From Rhodospirillaceae bacterium (GTDB lineage Bacteria; Pseudomonadota; Alphaproteobacteria; Rhodospirillales; Magnetovibrionaceae), in the NCBI GenBank assembly GCA_029881835.1, contig JAOULV010000035.1, positions 1 through 9,676 of the forward strand: a stretch of 9,676 bases of DNA, read 5' to 3'. Positions 7,294 to 9,676 of this stretch are shown here, one piece after another; within the stretch, counting starts at the first letter, position 1, and each line of letters starts with the position of its first letter. The translations under genes and the position numbers were made by a program. Below the pieces are notes generated by a model. That model made no database searches. It saw only the letters and a program-made list of their open reading frames with translations, and was not told where the DNA came from.

Positions 7294-8388
7294 TTAATCC
7301 AAAATCGAATCAGAGGCTATTTCAATTAAGTCGCGGCCATTGCGTTTGGCAAGGTAAAGCGCGCTATCTGCCCGGCGCACGGTATCTTCAAAATTTTCAC
7401 TTGGTTTATGCCGCGCAACACCACCGCTAATTGTAACATCAGTGGTTTCCATTATTTCGGCGCTGATCCTTTGGGCAATGGCAAATGCTTGTTCGATTTC
7501 TGTTTCCGGCATTAAAACAAGAAATTCTTCGCCACCGAAACGGATGGCTAAATCCGAACTTCTTATTTCATCGGTAATTATTTCTGAAACCGCACACAGC
7601 AAAACATCACCTGCATGGTGGCCATTTTCATCGTTGTATTTTTTGAAATGGTCAATATCCATCAAAACGACTGAAAACTGGTTATTTTTTCGCGCCGATA
7701 TGGGAATTAGTTTTTCAACAAAAATCTCAAGTCGCCTGCGATTGCCAAGACCGGTTAGCGGATCACGCAATGACATATTGCGATTGACAATGCCAAGGCG
7801 AATATTGTCGAGCAAGGTTATATTTAAACCGCGGGTAATTTTTACCATCATTGCTAAAAAGGTAAATATTGCGATTGCCACAATGACGGATTTCTTTTCG
7901 CCAACAAGCAAAAGCATTATGGATACCGGAACAAGGGTAATGAATAGGTATGTTATCATTGACCGATACGAATGGCTGTAAAGCGCAATCGATGACCCGC
8001 TAAGCGTAATCATAACAATGGTAACAAAAAGAAGATTTGATAGGTAGTTATCATTGAAAGGAAGAAAAGCAATGGAACCCCACAATGCGCCGGTCAACAG
8101 AAGGGAATAATAAAAATATTTTTCCCATTTTTCTATTTGTTCTATTTTTATGTTGGCAGAAGAAATAGCTTTTCGGTATTTGTAGGTAAGCGCCAGCCTT
8201 AAGAAAACCATAAACAAAAAAGCAGAAATCCAGATAATCAGAATATTGCCGCCAATATCACCCCATGAAAATATAACGAAATAAAACATTATCATCGTAA
8301 TGCCGATTAATCCGGTGATGCCGCTTTTATAAAGCGCGTTTGTGCGCGTACGGGCAATTTCGGTATTTATTTCATTTTCGAGCGTCAT
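7294..8388 (-). CDS. Membrane-anchored diguanylate cyclase (GGDEF domain)
   Basis: This 364-residue inner-membrane protein should condense two GTP into cyclic di-GMP, a messenger for surface versus motile lifestyles. The N-terminal half has about six hydrophobic helices (about 24-41, 48-66, 92-110, 116-134, 146-163, 166-183) forming a membrane sensor of uncertain family. The GGDEF domain (about 205-355) begins RDPLTGLGNRR, carries MDIDHFKKYND with metal-binding D244, the active-site GGEEF at 285-289, and ends ADSALYLAKRNGRD. An inhibitory-site RxxD (RSSD, 276-279) lies exactly five residues before GGEEF, so product feedback is likely. No EAL or HD-GYP domain is present. A GGGGG sequence just upstream of the ATG at 8388 may be the ribosome site. 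It starts 38 bp after the cytochrome gene on the same strand, probably in the same transcript. The signal it senses cannot be read from the sequence. Confidence 0.93.
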   Translation of the reverse strand: MTLENEINTEIARTRTNALYKSGITGLIGITMIMFYFVIFSWGDIGGNILIIWISAFLFMVFLRLALTYKYRKAISSANIKIEQIEKWEKYFYYSLLLTGALWGSIAFLPFNDNYLSNLLFVTIVMITLSGSSIALYSHSYRSMITYLFITLVPVSIMLLLVGEKKSVIVAIAIFTFLAMMVKITRGLNITLLDNIRLGIVNRNMSLRDPLTGLGNRRRLEIFVEKLIPISARKNNQFSVVLMDIDHFKKYNDENGHHAGDVLLCAVSEIITDEIRSSDLAIRFGGEEFLVLMPETEIEQAFAIAQRISAEIMETTDVTISGGVARHKPSENFEDTVRRADSALYLAKRNGRDLIEIASDSILD

Positions 8389-8426
8389 TTATGCCCCCAC
8401 ATAATGTATTTTCGCTGTTATAATTA

Positions 8427-8867
8427 TTATTTATTTAGGCTGGCCTGTCTTTGCTGTGCTTCGATTGACCACTTGCTTTTAATAAATGAAAGCGCTGCCC
8501 AAATTTGTTCGTCAGATAATACATCCGCAAATGCTGGCATGCCACTTTTAATATTTTTCGGTAACATCTTTTCCCCGCCAAGCTTGGTATAGTTAAAAAG
8601 CAGGCTATCATCGTGATGCCAGGTATGGCCATTATCATTATGTGGCGGTGCGGGCAATGTGCCGTCTTCCTTTTTTACCTGCCAATCGGGCTCGCCCTCC
8701 AGATTGGCCCCGTGGCACCCGGCACAATTTTCTGCATATATTCCTTCACCCATTTGTACCGCGCGTTCGTTTGCTTGGTCGGCTTTGTCGATAGGGCTTT
8801 CACCGCAAGCGCTAAGAACCAGCAAAATTATTGGCGCAAACAAAATGCTAATCTTGCGAGAGGGCAT
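8427..8867 (-). CDS. Lipoprotein c-type cytochrome
   Basis: The 146-residue product has a lipoprotein signal peptide: positive PSRK start, hydrophobic stretch at 8-18 and lipobox LSAC at 18-21 with lipidated C21. It should sit on the periplasmic side of a membrane. One haem c site CAGCH is at 48-52 with H52 as proximal ligand, and M110 in the KSGMPAF segment is the likely distal ligand, giving a mono-haem class I cytochrome of the COG2010 type. Between them lies a histidine-rich patch (H76, H81, H84, H85). It would carry electrons, but its partner oxidase or dehydrogenase is not in the window. The ATG at 8865-8867 is chosen over an upstream in-frame ATG at 8912 because AAAGGA lies 8 nt before it and the signal peptide follows directly. 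The diguanylate cyclase gene follows on the same strand. Confidence 0.9.
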   Translation of the reverse strand: MPSRKISILFAPIILLVLSACGESPIDKADQANERAVQMGEGIYAENCAGCHGANLEGEPDWQVKKEDGTLPAPPHNDNGHTWHHDDSLLFNYTKLGGEKMLPKNIKSGMPAFADVLSDEQIWAALSFIKSKWSIEAQQRQASLNK

Positions 8868-8911
8868 GGATTTTTTCCTTTGATATTGCTTGTTCTTTAT
8901 GGCTATCCACA

Positions 8912-8941
8912 AGCATAAGCACCATATGGTAATTAGGTCAA
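8912..8941 (-). promoter_or_regulatory. Sigma70-like promoter for cytochrome / diguanylate cyclase
   Basis: On the minus strand, TTGACC (plus positions 8936-8941) is followed after an 18-bp spacer by TATGCT (8912-8917), a match of 5/6 and 4/6 to consensus. Transcription would start near 8905, giving a leader of about 38 nt before the cytochrome ATG at 8867. A perfect palindrome ACCATATGGT lies inside the spacer. Confidence 0.5.
8921..8930. promoter_or_regulatory. Palindrome ACCATATGGT, possible operator
   Basis: A perfect 10-bp palindrome lies in the spacer between the proposed -35 and -10 of the minus-strand cytochrome promoter. Protein bound there would block RNA polymerase, so a repressor site is a reasonable inference. 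No regulator gene is visible to match it with. Confidence 0.35.
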
Positions 8942-8945
8942 ATAA

Positions 8946-8955
8946 CCATATATGG
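8946..8955. promoter_or_regulatory. Palindrome CCATATATGG, possible operator
   Basis: A second perfect 10-bp palindrome, similar to ACCATATGGT at 8921-8930 and 25 bp from it centre to centre, sits just upstream of the minus-strand -35 and overlaps the first copy of the 15-bp direct repeat. It may be a second binding site of the same regulator. Confidence 0.35.
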
Positions 8956-8988
8956 GGCGGTTAAACAGGTAAAATATGGGGTGGTTAA
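8950..8988 (+). repeat. Two direct repeats ATATGGGGYGGTTAA, 24 bp apart
   Basis: Copies at 8950-8964 and 8974-8988 differ at one base (C or T). Each is preceded by an AGGT plus A-rich stretch (8935 and 8967), so the similarity reaches somewhat further. The 24-bp period is a little over two helical turns. The second copy ends inside the forward -35 box, the usual position for a regulator contacting or excluding RNA polymerase. Confidence 0.6.
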
Positions 8989-9013
8989 CATAACGCAATT
9001 AGGGGGATATACT
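8985..9013 (+). promoter_or_regulatory. Sigma70-like promoter for the aldehyde dehydrogenase
   Basis: TTAACA at 8985-8990 and TATACT at 9008-9013 are each 5/6 matches to consensus with an ideal 17-bp spacer. Transcription would begin near 9020, leaving a leader of about 50 nt before the ATG at 9070. The -35 overlaps the second 15-bp direct repeat, and the -10 lies within an imperfect dyad (9003-9016, GGGG...CCC), so regulation at this promoter is likely. Confidence 0.6.
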
Positions 9014-9069
9014 CCCGCCAATCAACATAACTAAATGATCCCACTTAAGCTTAAATGCAGGAACAAAAA

Positions 9070-9676
9070 ATGCAGCTAAAAGATAAAAGCCTTCTTCGCA
9101 ATAAATGCTACGTAAACGGCAAATGGGTTGACGCCAATTCAGGTGAAAATTTTAACGTTACCAACCCGGCAAATGGGTCGGTCATTACCACTGTGCCTAT
9201 GTTTGGCGCGAACGAAACCCGTGATGCCATTAGCGCTGCCGAAAAAGCATATCCTGCATGGCGGGGTAAAACGGCCAAAGAACGCGCAGCGCTTTTACGC
9301 AGGTGGTTTGAACTGATCATGGAATCGGCAGATGACCTTGCGCAGTTGATGACAGCAGAACAGGGCAAGCCGTTAATTGAAGCGCGCGGTGAAGTTGTTT
9401 ACGGCGCATCATTTGTTGAATGGTTTTCCGAAGAAGCAAAACGCGTTTATGGTGACACCATTCCCGCCCCGGCAAATGACCGGCGCATAGTTGTCACCAA
9501 AGAACCGGTTGGCGTTGTGGCGGCAATTACGCCGTGGAATTTTCCCATCGCGATGATAACACGCAAATGTGCACCCGCTATTGCGGTTGGCTGCACGGTC
9601 GTTATTAAACCTGCCGAAGATACACCGCTTTCGGCGCTAGCGCTGGCAGAACTGGCCGAACGTGCCGGCATCCCGG
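9070..9676 (+). CDS. gabD: Aldehyde dehydrogenase, probably succinate-semialdehyde dehydrogenase (3' truncated by window edge)
   Basis: About 202 N-terminal residues are visible, running open off the right edge. The sequence is an NAD(P)-dependent aldehyde dehydrogenase: start region with YVNGKWVDA and NPANG, ERAALLRRW, MTAEQGKPL.EARGE, the transition-state asparagine N157 in TPWNFP, and the cofactor-binding K180 in VVIKPAEDTP. These features, especially the AEQGKPL and PAEDTPLSA segments, resemble GabD, which oxidises succinate semialdehyde to succinate in GABA or related degradation, but glutarate-semialdehyde and other family members share them and the catalytic cysteine lies outside the window, so the substrate is inferred. 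The ATG at 9070 is preferred because AGGAA at 9059-9063 sits 6 nt before it; an in-frame ATG at 9055 would add five residues without a good ribosome site. It is divergent from the cytochrome gene and has its own predicted promoter. Confidence 0.88.
   Translation, partial: MQLKDKSLLRNKCYVNGKWVDANSGENFNVTNPANGSVITTVPMFGANETRDAISAAEKAYPAWRGKTAKERAALLRRWFELIMESADDLAQLMTAEQGKPLIEARGEVVYGASFVEWFSEEAKRVYGDTIPAPANDRRIVVTKEPVGVVAAITPWNFPIAMITRKCAPAIAVGCTVVIKPAEDTPLSALALAELAERAGIP

Noticed and set aside
8613..8918. Open frames on the plus strand opposite the cytochrome gene
   Set aside because: They overlap a cytochrome with clear haem, lipobox and ribosome-site evidence and have no family resemblance.
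8946..8955. CCATATATGG matches the eukaryotic CArG box CC(A/T)6GG
   Set aside because: That site binds MADS-box proteins of eukaryotes; in this bacterial context it is only noted as a palindrome.
1..9676. CRISPR arrays, tRNA, rRNA, insertion sequences or phage genes
   Set aside because: I saw no regularly spaced repeats, cloverleaf sequences, transposase motifs or terminal inverted repeats on either strand.

Overview
The window looks like chromosomal DNA from an alphaproteobacterium of moderate G+C content. The evidence is the divergent gph / glmU-glmS arrangement, a histidine kinase whose dimerisation segment resembles the alphaproteobacterial PleC/DivJ/PdhS group, and the close match of every protein to familiar proteobacterial families. 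A Rhodospirillales-like origin is a guess. There is no sign of phage, insertion sequences, CRISPR, rRNA or tRNA, and the coding density is high.

Layout from left to right. (1) The C-terminal end of a periplasmic solute-binding-type protein enters from the left edge and is followed after 22 bp by a large membrane sensor histidine kinase (CHASE-PAS-PAS-HisKA-HATPase), probably in one transcript. (2) A phosphoglycolate phosphatase-type HAD hydrolase (gph) runs convergently to the kinase and divergently from glmU. (3) glmU, glmS and a small GIY-YIG nuclease-domain gene lie head to tail with gaps of 10 and 7 bp, a likely operon. GlmS makes glucosamine-6-phosphate and GlmU carries the later steps to UDP-GlcNAc, the precursor of peptidoglycan and lipopolysaccharide. 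(4) On the minus strand, a lipoprotein c-type cytochrome is followed by a membrane-bound GGDEF diguanylate cyclase, also a likely operon, which ends 5 bp from the GIY-YIG gene. (5) A 202-bp control region separates the cytochrome from a divergent aldehyde dehydrogenase resembling succinate-semialdehyde dehydrogenase (gabD), which runs off the right edge.

The most unusual sequence is this last intergenic region (8868-9069). It holds two outward-facing sigma70-like promoters, two copies of a 15-bp direct repeat spaced 24 bp apart (the second overlapping the forward -35), and two perfect 10-bp palindromes (one inside the reverse promoter spacer). This suggests a shared regulator of the cytochrome/cyclase and dehydrogenase genes, although none is encoded in the window. 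The kinase next to a solute-binding protein is the other point of interest. I found no convincing entirely new system; most of the window is ordinary housekeeping and signalling.
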